Assembly (NCBI GenBank): GCA_010645155.1
Contig: JAAGOF010000109.1
Span: 1,773,804 to 1,837,803 of the forward strand
Length of the DNA stretch: 64,000 nucleotides
Origin: Tigriopus japonicus
Taxonomy: Eukaryota; Arthropoda; Copepoda; Harpacticoida; Harpacticidae
Direction of reading: 5' to 3'
Positions 1 to 11,274 of the stretch are shown one piece after another (positions within the stretch are counted from its first letter, which is position 1; every line of letters begins with the position of its first letter). The notes under the pieces were generated by a model, which made no database searches, was not told where the DNA came from, and saw only the letters and a list, made by a program, of their open reading frames with translations. The position numbers were made by a program, and so were the translations under genes.

Positions 1-1147
1 TATTTGTAGCATTCAGACAACGTTTTAGTTTGTAATTTGTGAACAAAATTGAAATTTTATTGATGCCAAGTAACAATATCTTTAGGACTCTTTTCTGAAA
101 TGCTATGAAATTTACAACTCTTTAAAAGCAATGTTGATGGTATTATCATTACGTTAACGAAATCTGACCAATGGCCATTAAAAAATCCCAAAATGTGACG
201 TGATCACTCAAATAGTAAAAAACACATTTGTATATCAACGACATTGTTCATGCCCTGTAATTTGACCAAATGATAATATATTGAGTAGTAAACCATAAAG
301 AGGGCGTAACCAAAACCAAACGGGCCCAATCGCAAATTAATAGGATAAACAATTTATTTAGGATTTCAATTGGCCCTACCATTAGGAAAATCAAATTGGG
401 AAATTTTTAAAATCAGTTACGCAGCATTTGCCGAAGCTTTTGACTTCATAAAGTCTCTTTTTCCCAAACTCGCTTGTTAAAAATTCTTGTATGCATTTTT
501 ACCGATTTTAACTGGTACACAGAATGTCATTCCATGTAAAAGTCAAAAAAGAGAAAACCCGTGTGGGGAAAAGTCATGTCTGATAAAAGCATCGGTCTGT
601 TAGGGAGTTGGAATTAGCTGCCCCATAAAGGGGCATGCCCCATGCCCTGCCCGTAGGGCAGGTCACAGTTAGTGGATAACAAGTCTGCTAGATGAGACTT
701 AAAAACTTATGATGGGTCGTCTAATGGATAGATTCGTCGCAAAGAAGGAGGAAGTAAGCTCTACATCAGAAGAGTGAAACAAAATTTTCATGTTTTTGGT
801 AAAAGCACAATCAAATCAAGAAACAATACTTTGGTCAAAGCTCTTCCCCTTTAGTGACTGTCATCTAAAATATTTAATCCTTGGTTTTCAGTCAGAATAA
901 AAGTCAAAATCATAAAGAGAGAATCAAAATTTGTCTGAGATTTCGCCAAAAATGGGCGATTTTGTCTATATTTTCGCCACATTTTCCCGATTTCGCCTAA
1001 TTTTTCGCCAAATTTGCTCAATTCGTCAAATTTTTCGCCAGAAATACAAAAATCGCCAGATTTATCGCCAGTGATATCAAAATCGCCAGATTTATCGCCA
1101 GATCAGCTGATTTCGCCAGATTAGTTTTTCTATCGCCAGTTGGCAAC
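1..1147 (+). mobile_element. Second copy of the outer hAT-like family, right part
   Basis: Same family and orientation as 13850-14922, with shared landmarks from about 110 onward such as AAAGCAATGTTGATGGTATT and the CGCCAGATTTATCGCCAG repeats at 1050-1105. The right terminus ends GTTGGCAACCCTG at about 1147. The left end lies outside the window. No transposase frame. Confidence 0.7.
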
Positions 1148-1152
1148 CCTGG

Positions 1153-2007
1153 TTGAGACTTGACTGATTCCCAAAATAACTTTGGGCGTGAATTTGCTCC
1201 TGTCATTAAAGTGTATCAAAGTTGGGTGTGCCATCAACCATAGACTGTAGCACTTTCAAGATGTTTATAATATTGTGAGTGAGAAGCAACTGGCAAAACA
1301 AACAAGGGTGACTGCAAATTGAAGGCTTTCTATAATTGTGATTTGGATCTTGCAAAAAGAATTAAGTCTCAAGTCATTTCTTTAAATAATAGAAGCCTAT
1401 GAATTGCAGGAGGAACTTAATACTCAAAATATAAAAAGTTGTTGTGCTGCCATCAGAAGAAATCATGTTGTCTGATGGTCAAAGATCTCGTCGCCACTAG
1501 ACAAATCCTTGTCTAGTGGTATGGTTGACAACTCTGCAGGGACAGGAATACAATCTCAGCTTGAAGTTGGTACTAATTCTCAGTGGTAAAACACCTTACC
1601 TTGGTGCCTATAATACCTTGGTTCTTACATGAGGAAAGCTTGGCTTATGGGTTCAATCTTTCTTCTTTTATTGGACTTTCATCCTCCCCAACAAATCAGC
1701 CTGCTTTGACTTTTCTTTGTAGAGAGAGGTTGGATTTGAAAATTTCCGTGACAAAACATTGAAAATTAGGGACCAGAAATCAACTTTCACACTTCCAGAG
1801 GGTAGCCAGTGTTGTGGCATGGGGCTAAGTACGTAAAACTCATTCTCAAAGGAACTTAAAACCACTTTTCTTGGACGATTGCATTCTCCCGCCACAATCT
1901 GTTTCTTCCCTACTGATGTAAGAGAACCTGATGATTGGCGGCGGCAGCGCAGTCTAGGAATTTAGTGGTCTATGATTGGACCACATCCAATTTGCTTTGG
2001 AGGCTAG
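1153..2007. other. Unassigned sequence
   Basis: No gene or repeat structure recognised between the hAT-like right end and the LINE fragment. The 75-aa frame at 1668-1895 (- strand) has no supporting feature. Confidence 0.5.
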
Positions 2008-2974
2008 CTACAGCAAATGGATTTGAAGTACGTCGAAGTCTATTTGAAATCTGACAACTCCTTTTGAACAACTTCTTTCTAAAATTTGGAATTCCAGACA
2101 ATGGCCACCTTTTGGCGCCGTTTCTGGAATACACAGAGACAAACAAACCTCCTGTAAAATAGAAATCAGCCTATTTATGGTGTCATCTATGGATGGTTCC
2201 TGCTTCAAAATGGAAATCAAGTCCAATTCTTCCAATCTTTCAACAATAAGAGGCCAATGTTCCGCTTTGAACTTGAACCTTGCCAGACCCACCTTTTGTG
2301 CAGGTTTAACTCTAGAGCTCGCCGGCTTTTGAGTAATGGTCGACCCTATCTCAAGAATATGATGATCTGAAAGACTACATGGGGCAACATGAACATACTG
2401 GATCAGATCAGGGTCATTGGAAAAAACTAAGTCTAAAGTTTTTAGACTTTTCCAATTTTTCGAAAGACAGCGATGCTGTTTTCGAAATGGGAATGCACCC
2501 ATCCGGACTAACCTCCCACTCAATAATGCTAGCCGGAAAATTGAAGTCGCCAATTACAAAGAGTCGAGAACAAACCTCTCGATCTAACTTTTTTCCAATG
2601 AATTGGAGAGCTGATAGAAATGAAGAAGAGCTACAAGAAGGTGGCCGATACATTGTTACAACCGTAAGATCAAGGGCCCTGATATGACAAATCAAAACTT
2701 CTACTTCTCCATTCGACATTTGTTCATGACTAAGAAGTAAGTCTTTCCTGACATATAGACATACGCCCCCATGAGGGAAAATGGGATTCTCAGGGCGTAC
2801 TCTATCACAACGAACTAGCCTAAAACCAGCCATTGCTACTTCTTCATCTAAAACTCTTGGACGAAGCCAAGTCTCTGTTATAGAAATAAAGGAGACGTCT
2901 CTATCAATGGCTAGCTCCTCCAACACTCTGGCCTTTGTGCTGTCTTTTTTGGAAATAAGACAATGCACGTTCAA
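2008..2974 (-). pseudogene. Decayed LINE endonuclease fragment
   Basis: Reading down from 2974, an APE-type endonuclease of a non-LTR element is visible (ITETWLRP, GGVCLYV, FVIGDFNFP). The frame changes between about 2553 and 2414, after which the domain's end continues (LDLVFSND, LSDHHILEIG) towards 2008. No reverse transcriptase follows. The piece is more degraded than, and distinct in sequence from, the LINE at 16-20 kb. It keeps the 5' part of ORF2 and lacks the 3' part, unlike ordinary 5'-truncated LINEs. Confidence 0.8.
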
Positions 2975-2985
2975 ATAAAGCCCTT

Positions 2986-3306
2986 TTATGGGCTTAAGGT
3001 CTTCCGATGGACCAAGTCTATCAGTTCTTGGACCTTCCTGTCTAACCTTAAAAAATCCTGCTTACTAACAAAATTTTGCCATACAGGAAGGGTTTGTTGG
3101 GGAGGGGAGGGGGCGGTCACACCAGAGTAAGACCTTGGTTGTCCATGGGAGAAAGTGGAAGAAGGAACCGGGTTATGGATATTTGGGAGAAGGGTGGAAA
3201 TAGAAATAGGTTTTGGGGTGAGGGAAGGAAAATGGGACAGGGAATTGGGAGGAGGAGGAGGACGAGAACGGGGAGGGGGGATGCTAAAAGGATGAAACAT
3301 ATTCAA
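2986..3306 (-). pseudogene. Probable ORF1 remnant of the same LINE
   Basis: A 106-aa frame directly upstream (on the - strand) of the endonuclease fragment. It is Pro/Ser-rich for ~75 residues and ends in a short charged, coiled-coil-like segment; its stop lies about 10 bp before the endonuclease reading begins. Position and spacing suggest the C-terminal part of ORF1. No zinc knuckle is visible, so this rests on context. Confidence 0.4.
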
Positions 3307-4264
3307 TTTTAGAATTAACTCAAAAAACTGTTGAATTGAATATGATTTAGAATATGATAATCCGCTGCTGGCATATTTTAGATGAACTTGTCTATCATTT
3401 ACCCAATGCTCGTGGTATATGAAAACTTAAATTCCCAAGCCAATGTTATTTTTTTTTTCCAAAAAGAAATCAGTTTTGGTATGTTTCGTCTCAACAGTTC
3501 AAAATGACATGAGTTAACCTCATACACTCTTTCAAAAAAGCTAGTATAAGTGATGTTTTAAGTGTACCAAATTAAAAGCTGCTGCAATTGGTTCCCTTGA
3601 TAAGAAACAAATGTTTAAGTGTTTGGTAATTTCCATCTAAACTTAAAACAAATCATTCAGTAGCATGATCCAAGACTGATTCGAATATTGTTCAAAATTG
3701 ATTTGAATGTCATTCAAGATCGATACAAAAATCATCTAAGATTGATCCGGCTATTGTTCTAAAGTGGAACTTTTGTGAGTCCAATTCGGAGACTCCAAGA
3801 CGGATTTAAAGATAAATTAGACTTTTAGACAGAATTATCGGGATTGGTCATGTACGAAATCCCAATTGGTTTTAAATAATATCAGAATCAATCTTGAATA
3901 ACATCTGAATCAATAAAGACCAACTTTCAAATGGTTCTTGAACAAGTTCCAGATTTGAAAGTTGTTAAAAACCGATCTGAAAACTGACCAAGGGTTTGAA
4001 GATTCTCCAAATCCCATCCAAAGCTTGCGCATGAATAATTCAAAAGTTATCAAAGTATTTCCTGACGAAGTCTTGGGCAATATCTAAAATGGGTGTGAAT
4101 AATAAAAGAATCGGTCTTAGACAACATGTAAATTAGTTTTGGATAATAAAGGAATTGGTCTTGAGAAATATTAAAATTTGTTTTGAATGATATCGGAATC
4201 GGTCTTCTGGATCAATCTTGAAAATTGATCTGGAACAAGTTCCAGATTTGAAAGTTATTCAAAG

Positions 4265-4920
4265 CTAATCCAGGAAATGCACAAATATTCAGATATTCTA
4301 ACCGCCAAGTCTTGAGTTATAAGTTCCAGATCAATCTTTAAGAATTTTCTGCTCGGTCTTGAACAACCTCCAAATACATTTTAAACAATACTTGAATTGG
4401 TCTTAAATATTGTCTTGATTGGTCTTGAACAATCTCTTGATTGGTCTTGACCAATATTTGAATTGGTCTTGACCAATATTTGAATTGGTTTTGACCAATA
4501 TCTGAATTGGTCTTGACCAATATCTGAATTGGTATTGAACAATAAAAACTGTTTTTGGACAGCCTGGACTTGCTTGTTCAATTTAAGACTGGCAAAGGCC
4601 ATTTCCCTAAGAAATAGTGGCCATAGGCAAAAGTTAAGATAAATGTCAGTTGTGGTTTTTCCTTTCTCTTTATTTTGGTTGTCTTTTTCTTGGGAACCAC
4701 TTACAAGAACGATAATGAACGGTGAATACGCCAATGGTTGAATGGATCAGACTGTTGTTTCAGGTTCTCTCTATCAATCGAATACTTTATTTGACTTTTA
4801 CCACCTTCAATTTGGGCGGCACGATTATTGATTTATGATGATCTAGATCGCAATTGATGATTGTGATTGATTGAACTAATCCAGGAAATGCACAAATATT
4901 CAGATATTCTAACCGCCAAG
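4265..4920 (+). repeat. 45-bp exact direct repeat pair
   Basis: 4265-4309 and 4876-4920 are identical (start CTAATCCAGGAAATGCACAA). They bracket the 22-bp repeat array and about 330 bp of unassigned sequence. It may be a duplication edge or a target duplicated around an insertion. Confidence 0.85.
4441..4544 (+). repeat. 22-bp tandem repeat with palindromic core
   Basis: Five units at 4441, 4463, 4485, 4507 and 4529. Each contains TTGGTCTTGACCAA, a 6-bp inverted pair around TT. Looser relatives of the unit extend through about 3660-4440. Confidence 0.85.
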
Positions 4921-5060
4921 ATTGAAAATAAGCATCAATTACATATGAATTGGGATTCCATTCAGTTTTCGAACAAACTGTTTTACTCGATTACTTTTTT
5001 AATGATTCGAACGGACGCAACTTTTAACCTAACGCAGCATTAGTAAAATTACTCACGCAA

Positions 5061-5504
5061 CTAAAGGGTTCCGTTTTCTGCCGCCAGTCGAAAAAATTCG
5101 TGTGTCAGAAAAACTGTTTGAAACGAAAACCGATCTTGTCTGGAATTTGGAGGCAAGTTTGAATCTTGATTTGAGAGAGAAATATCAACCAGATTTGCCT
5201 CAACATCTCTACGGAACCCATTTATAATAGATTTGACTTTGAAAAAAGCCTTCACGTGCTCATCTACGGCCGGATCTGCGTCCTTCACGTCTGAAGCAAG
5301 CCCACAGATAACCTGATCCTCGGCATCGAGGTACTTCTGGAGGCGTGTGTCCTAGTGTCCGATGAAATTCTCCAGTAGAATTGGATCATCTCCCACCACG
5401 TAATCTCCAAGAGAGGATTCAGCAACATTCCTTGCACGGGTCAAGGCAGACTCGTAGCCTGAACGGCTAGCCTTAAGAGCCTGGATCTCTTCTTGGTCAG
5501 ACAT
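5061..5504 (-). pseudogene. Interrupted open frame, possible retroelement gag-like fragment
   Basis: From an ATG at 5504 a frame of 147 codons runs to 5061, broken once by TAG at 5354-5352. It is acidic and predicted helical (MSDQEEIQALKASRSG at the start), reminiscent of the coiled N-terminal region of BEL/Pao-type gag proteins. No protease, RT or long terminal repeat was found nearby. The family resemblance is weak; a decayed host exon is also possible. Confidence 0.3.
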
Positions 5505-5721
5505 GGCGATGGATCACTCAATAGAATGGGCACTAGATTCAACACCGCAATACACAGAAGACACGCCTTGATCAGGATGGGCCGCAGACAGTACTTAAAA
5601 GATTCGTGCGTGTGAGTGAATAAGGATGACGGGATAAAGTAGAAACGGAGTTGTATATTCTTCCAGTTATGAGAACGGAATGGTGATACATAAATGCTCA
5701 GAGACGAATTTGACTGGCTCA

Positions 5722-6513
5722 TTATGGTCTATTGTGTATTTTAAGCCTCTTATAAATTAAAAGGCAAATGCAGAGCATACAAACTAAAATGAGCACTAAG
5801 ATAAAAAAATCAGTACTTGTTGAATTATCCATGTCGCTGTTAGGATTAAGGAATTGGACTGTATGCTCCGGATCTTGCTCCACATAGTGGGTTAGATCAA
5901 CAACGCCCAAATTACAACCTCGCGGGGCAAGACACTTGTAAATGAATTTCTCTTCAGAAAAGTTCTCCGAGATTAAATCTAGGCGTTTCCCTTGGATTTT
6001 GTAATTCCATTGGTCAGGATTGTAAGGAAATTGATAAACACAATGGCCATCGCTTGAATCAACCCGATGTTTTTCGGGTTGATTCAGGAGGAAATCTGGA
6101 CCATTTAGATAAAATATGCACGATGCTGGCATTTCCTTATCTGGAGGGCCAGCGTAGAATGTTACTGCAACTTGGGATTCGATGGTCCCGTCTTCGTAGA
6201 GATTTTCGATCAAGTGGCAAACCTCTCCATATCTCAAACACTCGCTCAAGGTTTGCCAGGGAGTAAAACGTAATGGAAATCCATTGGCTTGAATCTGAGC
6301 TCGCATTTGACAACCTTCATAGTCCTTCTCCAGTGTGATGTAGTTTGTGGTTAAGGCCTCTGCTTGAATATTGCCAAAACAATTGAATTCCAGCGAATAA
6401 CTGTCCCCGCCTGAGTTGCGACTCAAGATGATGATTGTTTTTGGTGAGACACCTTGGGCTGAATTTGAGGTCAAGAAGATCAGAAACAAGCTCTCAAAAA
6501 CTGCACGTGTCAT
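5722..6513 (-). CDS. Putative type I membrane glycoprotein, function unknown
   Basis: A 263-aa product if started at the Met at 6513. That start puts a hydrophobic signal peptide at residues 2-20 (MTRAVFESLFLIFL); the frame is open 36 codons further upstream, but that stretch is not signal-like. The predicted ectodomain has eight cysteines (first at 45) and N-x-S/T sites near the C-terminal end. A strong membrane span (FFILVLILVCMLCICLLIY) lies about 15 residues from the end, followed by a short basic tail. No family was recognised. An unbroken frame with complete membrane topology argues for a real single-exon gene or large terminal exon; an envelope-like gene of a retroelement cannot be excluded. 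Confidence 0.6.
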   Translation of the reverse strand: MTRAVFESLFLIFLTSNSAQGVSPKTIIILSRNSGGDSYSLEFNCFGNIQAEALTTNYITLEKDYEGCQMRAQIQANGFPLRFTPWQTLSECLRYGEVCHLIENLYEDGTIESQVAVTFYAGPPDKEMPASCIFYLNGPDFLLNQPEKHRVDSSDGHCVYQFPYNPDQWNYKIQGKRLDLISENFSEEKFIYKCLAPRGCNLGVVDLTHYVEQDPEHTVQFLNPNSDMDNSTSTDFFILVLILVCMLCICLLIYKRLKIHNRP

Positions 6514-6720
6514 GGTTATGTCAGGAAATGAAGTTACTGATTTCAAGAGGTTTATAATTACTGAATGGTGAAATTGTCCATTAACAACATTCTTAATCTT
6601 TGATAAGGCATATCTTGACACGCGATAAGCGATGCTAAACGATGAAAAGATCGTTTGATTTTGTCATTGTACCGAGATTTTACCTATTGAGAGATGTAAT
6701 ATTTTTTTATAGCAATAGTT

Positions 6721-6953
6721 AAGGGAGGAGACGTGGTGTCATGATTGGGGCCGTTTCCTATTGTGAGAGAGGTCCCAGGTTCGATTCTCTTCCCAGACGT
6801 TTCTCACAAAAACTTTACGACGTTAATCCACACCCACAGACGGAGAATCATTCTGATACCGGACTTGAAATTGCCTATTGGAAATGATTTGGACGATGTG
6901 TGGCTTCGCTGGCCGGGCGAGGCTCAACCCTCCGACCCTAACACCAACAATCC
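6721..6953 (+). mobile_element. tRNA-type SINE, copy 1
   Basis: Begins AAGGGAGGAGACGTGGTGTC. GGTTCGATTC at 6778-6787 matches the polymerase III B box, about 57 bp from the start as in a tRNA-like head; the A box is weak. A body shared with 24811-25007 follows (ATCCACACCCACAGACGGAG, CTGGCCGGGCGAGGCTCAAC). It ends in an A-rich stretch. No clear target-site duplication was found. Confidence 0.65.
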
Positions 6954-7809
6954 AAAAAAATATATTTGATGCAGATATTTTCAAAAGCCAACTTGTGATC
7001 TGCCAATTTATGTATTGTATTAGTGTGTTGATACACAAAACACGACTACTCAGGGAAATCAACGAGAACTTTAAGAATGGAAGTACACATTAAGTTGCCG
7101 ATTTAGTAGTCCGTTTCTTCCCAAAGGTGTTACAAATGGCTTATCAATGACGTCATCAAAATCTTCAACGATTGTATAATACAGTCCTTTAAGCTCAACC
7201 AAGGCAGGGATAACCTATATAATAGTATAAATACTGGATGCGAACTCGCAGAATTTCCTGGCTCGCAACCTCACACGGATGCGGCTGAGAATTCGTGAAC
7301 AAACACTACGAATGGCCATGTTGAGAACCGAAGATCAAACGGAAATGGCCAAAATTCCAAAAGATAGTGCGCCAATCGGCGTTTCCTGTGTCCCACGGAG
7401 GTCCAGCCAAGTCCTAGCCTTTGTAATGGTCAACCCCACGCCCAAAAATTAGTCTGATGGTGGTGTTTCGAAGACATTAAGTTCAGCCATGAACGAGTGA
7501 ATGAAAGAGTGAATATTACGTGATGGATGACATCAAGTGCGAATGAACCCGCAAGGTGTCTTTTCTACAAGAAGACAATCAAGGGATCAAATGAAATCTG
7601 ATGACTATGTTACCAGCTACAACCTTCAGAAGTGATAGCCCTAACTAAAGCAAAAAGAACGAATATGAAACTCAATCCGAGCCCAAATTTCTCTTGAAAA
7701 AGGATTAAGAACCAACTTTCCCCCGGATCAAAACGGGGGGTTTCTTTCCACTCGTCCATTACACAACTTGAACAACTTAAGAATATATTACTATTCCTTG
7801 AATTATCAA

Positions 7810-8262
7810 TAGGGCCCGAAGATATTTGCAAAAAAGTGACAAAATATGCAATATATATTTTCTTCAAAAGCCCAAAATATTTGGGAAAAAGCCGGATTTT
7901 GAAGAAATATTTTTTGACCACGCCATTATTTGATATTTTTGTCTTGGTGCACCGAATCTTGAAATTTGTTTTTGGTTAATTTGTTTCAGTTGGCCGTTTT
8001 TGGCCGTTTTTGTCTAATCTCAGTGCAAATGTCATTTTGTAGAGATTTTTGTATTTTGGGTTCATTTTGAGTAAGCTCTATTGAGCAATGGTCATTGATT
8101 TATTTTGCTCAATTTTGCCTGAAATATTTTTTTCTGACTTAAATATTCGAAGAAATATTTATTTTTTCATCGAAACAGCCGAAAAATTAAAAAACATCGA
8201 GGAAAAACGGAGAATTATTTTTAAAACATTTTATAATTTAAAAAAAATATTTCCGGGCCCTA
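7810..8262. mobile_element. Short hAT-like MITE with TAGGGCCCG termini
   Basis: The left end TAGGGCCCGAAGATATTT and the inverse right end TAGGGCCCGGAAATATTT match at 16 of 18 positions. The flanks share TTATCAA (7803-7809 and 8266-8272), offset by a few bases, giving an imperfect duplication. The interior is AT-rich without a transposase. Confidence 0.6.
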
Positions 8263-9446
8263 AATTTATCAACAACAAAAAAAGGTTTTTTCGAGCTCAT
8301 CTTTCATCCAACTTGAACGTCTTATCAATATCTTTGAACTTACAAAATTGAACCCATCCGCCTACTATTCTGAACTTATTTAACATATGCCAAACTTTGT
8401 ATGAAATCAAGGTTGTTATAGGTTGTGTCACCTTGGCATAACTTCATGTTCTAAAAATAGTGGTATGGACGTTAGTCGGAGTCACTAGCCATGGATATAC
8501 TTACAGAAGAGGATGCGAAGACAGCTGTTTGTTGTTGTTTTTGAGAGCCCAATGAAGCCCTATGGACTGAACGATAGGCGAGTGTTATGGACTCAATATT
8601 CAATATTTCATAATAAATCAGTGAATAAATTGTCTAGACATCATTCTGGTATGTTTATCTGTCTCTTAGAGATAATTAAATGCAACCCACTCTTGGATGA
8701 ATCACGTCCATCACTCATTATCAACCCTGTTCTACTTATCCTGAAATACCAATGGTTTCAGATTATAAGTACCTAACAACACTATCAAAGTGAAGAATAT
8801 AGTGCTCCATGAAGGTGATCTGTTCTTTACTTCATTCTGCATGAATAATCATTCGGAGGGAAGCATCAACAACTCAACTATAAGTTGATGAATAATTTGT
8901 TCAATATTGTGCTTCGTCTCGGTTTGGCCTGTCAAAATGTTGATATTTGGCATCTAATGGACTTTAAGCATTTCAGACGGTAAAATAATGACTAGAAATG
9001 ATGTTTTTATGGGGAAGAGTGTGGATGCTTTGGGTGTAAGTTTCATTGTTAATAACAGGGCCACACTTTTCCAAAAACATGCTCAATTTTCATGAAACTT
9101 CATCCGTGTATAATTGAACCCGTTGTCTGAAGCTGGTATTATTATATTCAAGTAATACATGCGTTTACTTGAGATCCATTCTCAGTTTTGTGCGAGACAT
9201 TGATCTGAAGCAGCTCAGTTTTGACTAATTCCGGAGAACAGAAAACATCAGTATAGAAATTAATGGCAGGAAAAGGAACGCTATCTCATGCTGTAACTTT
9301 GTTCTGTAGTGATGTTTTCTATCAAACACCTTACTCTATCGTCTTTTGGCAATTTCATTCAAATTCACTGCAGAGCCTCACCGTTTTTAGGGCCTCATTG
9401 GGCTTCGCGTCAGCTGAAGTTCGCGTCCTGTGGTGAGAGGTTCCTG
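8263..9446. other. Unassigned AT-rich sequence
   Basis: Only short frames without signal peptide, domain or splice support. 6965-7801 is similar in character. Confidence 0.5.
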
Positions 9447-10162
9447 CACTAGCATGCTACATAGACGCCGACACGACAGCTGACTTCAGGTTTGCCAGAA
9501 ATAGTGGACGTAAAGCCATGCTATTGGGTCAAAATGTGTGTTGTAAACGTGAAGTAATCAAATACAAGTGATCTGTTAATACATTAGATATAGGCCATGC
9601 CGTTTTGAACATGTTCAATCACCCTTGTTGGAGGTTATGAGAATATCAAGTCTGAGTAAAGGCTTCAGACAGGTCAGAAACTTAAATCTAAAGAGGACTG
9701 CTAAAGGTAATATGGACGCTAAATTGAACACAAATTTCATTGCCTCCCTAATCTAGATCAAAAAACAGAGCCACAAGTTGGTGAAATTAAGTTCATGCCT
9801 TCAAATCACTCTGGAGAGACAGCTCCTTCCTGCAATCGTTCTTTAATCTCGAACTTGTATCCATCAGTTCAACTCGGTAGTACATACGTTTGTCTCGCGA
9901 CATCAGTTCAACTCGGTAGTACAAACGTTTGTCTCGCGACATCAGTTCAACTCGGTAGTACATACGTTTGTCTCGCGACATCAGTTCAACTCGGTAGTAC
10001 ATACGTTTGTCTCGCGACATCAGTTCAACTCGGTAGTACATACGTTTGTCTCGCGACGACCTCACCAACAACCCTGATAGGCAAGACAGTGAGTACAAGT
10101 AGAGGGATGGCTTGGCTGGCCTGAGTCAGCTGTCGTGTCGGCGTCTATGTAGCATGCTAGTG
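9447..10162. mobile_element. Element bounded by perfect 39-bp inverted repeats
   Basis: 9447-9485 and 10124-10162 are perfect inverse copies (outer end CACTAGCATGCTACATAGAC). The 716-bp unit contains a five-copy tandem array. No target-site duplication was recognised and no transposase frame is present; a MITE-like element is the likeliest reading. Confidence 0.65.
9862..10056 (+). repeat. 39-bp tandem repeat, five copies
   Basis: Five head-to-tail 39-bp units start at 9862, 9901, 9940, 9979 and 10018. The only difference seen is in unit 2 (ACAAACG in place of ACATACG). The unit length is divisible by three, so both strands show repetitive open frames; these are not taken as genes. Confidence 0.95.
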
Positions 10163-10823
10163 ACTCCGGCTGCCGTCCATAAAATAGTGGTCCATCTTCG
10201 AATTTCTTTTATTGTACGGTTGTGTCTCTTCGTGTTCAGAATAATCCAAGGACAGTTAAAATATTTGTAAGTTGTTCAAGTTGTGTAATGGATGAGTGCG
10301 ATAAAACTTCCTGTTTAGATCCGGGTGACATTTTGCGGGGGAAATTTGGTTCTTAATCCCTTTTCAAGAGGAATTTGCGTTTGCATTAAGGTATTTATTT
10401 ATAGAACAGAGAAAGAAGAAGTCTTCAGTGTCAAGAATTCGATCAAATGAAGAACAATCAAGATGACTTTGAAACATCAGGTTTCAGCAATGGATAGGCT
10501 CAATATTTTGATTTGCCTTTCGAGTCAGTCTGCCCAAATTGGTGATCTGACAGTCTAACCCGGATTACATGGACCCTCTCAAAGTCTCTAGAATGAAATG
10601 CTCCCATCAAGGTTGAATTGTGTGGATTTTTTCGCTCAATCTGATTGTTAATTCGTTGGACAAAGGGATCTAAGAAGATCAATCAAGCGTGTAGAGCCTA
10701 TCCCTGCAATGATAAGACATGATCCTCTGGTCCTGAAGGACCCTTAGCCCCGGTACTGCATGGTTCCGACTAAAGCGCTCTAGTCCTGACCTTCTTTAAC
10801 CCCCAAGACTTGGGAACAATTTC

Positions 10824-11273
10824 GGTAATGGTGACGATGTGAGGTCCGGACGAAAGAACAACAAAGCAGCATTACCAGATATTTCCAAATCAATAGTTTC
10901 ATATTGTAAAATGCCGTGGATAATACTCTTTCTCATTTAGAACATGTTCTACTTTCAAAACAGAAACTAAAATCATTTAGCTAATGACTTAAGGGAAATT
11001 CTTGATTCTAAATTTCCTGATTCCAGATAATTAATGAGTAGTAGTTTAAATCTCACATTTATTCCTTGGAGTAAACCTAGAACATCTGAATTGCTTTAAA
11101 TCAAAACTTCAGGTTTCTAAATTTGTTAGTTCAAGTGCTAATCATGGCATGACAATTTGTTTCTGTCACACCAAATCTGGCCTTTTTCTCGATGTTTTAT
11201 GGCATGAATAGTTCGAAAAGTTCTGGCAACACTGGTTCGCTCTTTCTTCCAGACCTCACATCGTCACCATTAC
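10824..11273. repeat. Inverted repeat pair ~34 bp, 450 bp apart
   Basis: GGTAATGGTGACGATGTGAG at about 10824 and its inverse ending near 11273, with about three mismatches over 34 bp. No target duplication or transposase was seen; possibly a small MITE. Confidence 0.5.
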
Positions 11274-11274
11274 C

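Noticed and set aside
4338..4734. Gln/Ile/Asp-rich - strand frames
   Set aside because: By-product of the 22-bp repeat array, which is not a multiple of three.
9862..10056. CRISPR-like array
   Set aside because: Units are directly adjacent with no unique spacers, in a eukaryotic setting.
9793..10124. Open frames on both strands with a 13-residue repeat
   Set aside because: They follow directly from a 39-bp tandem repeat (divisible by three); no signal peptide, domain or splice context.
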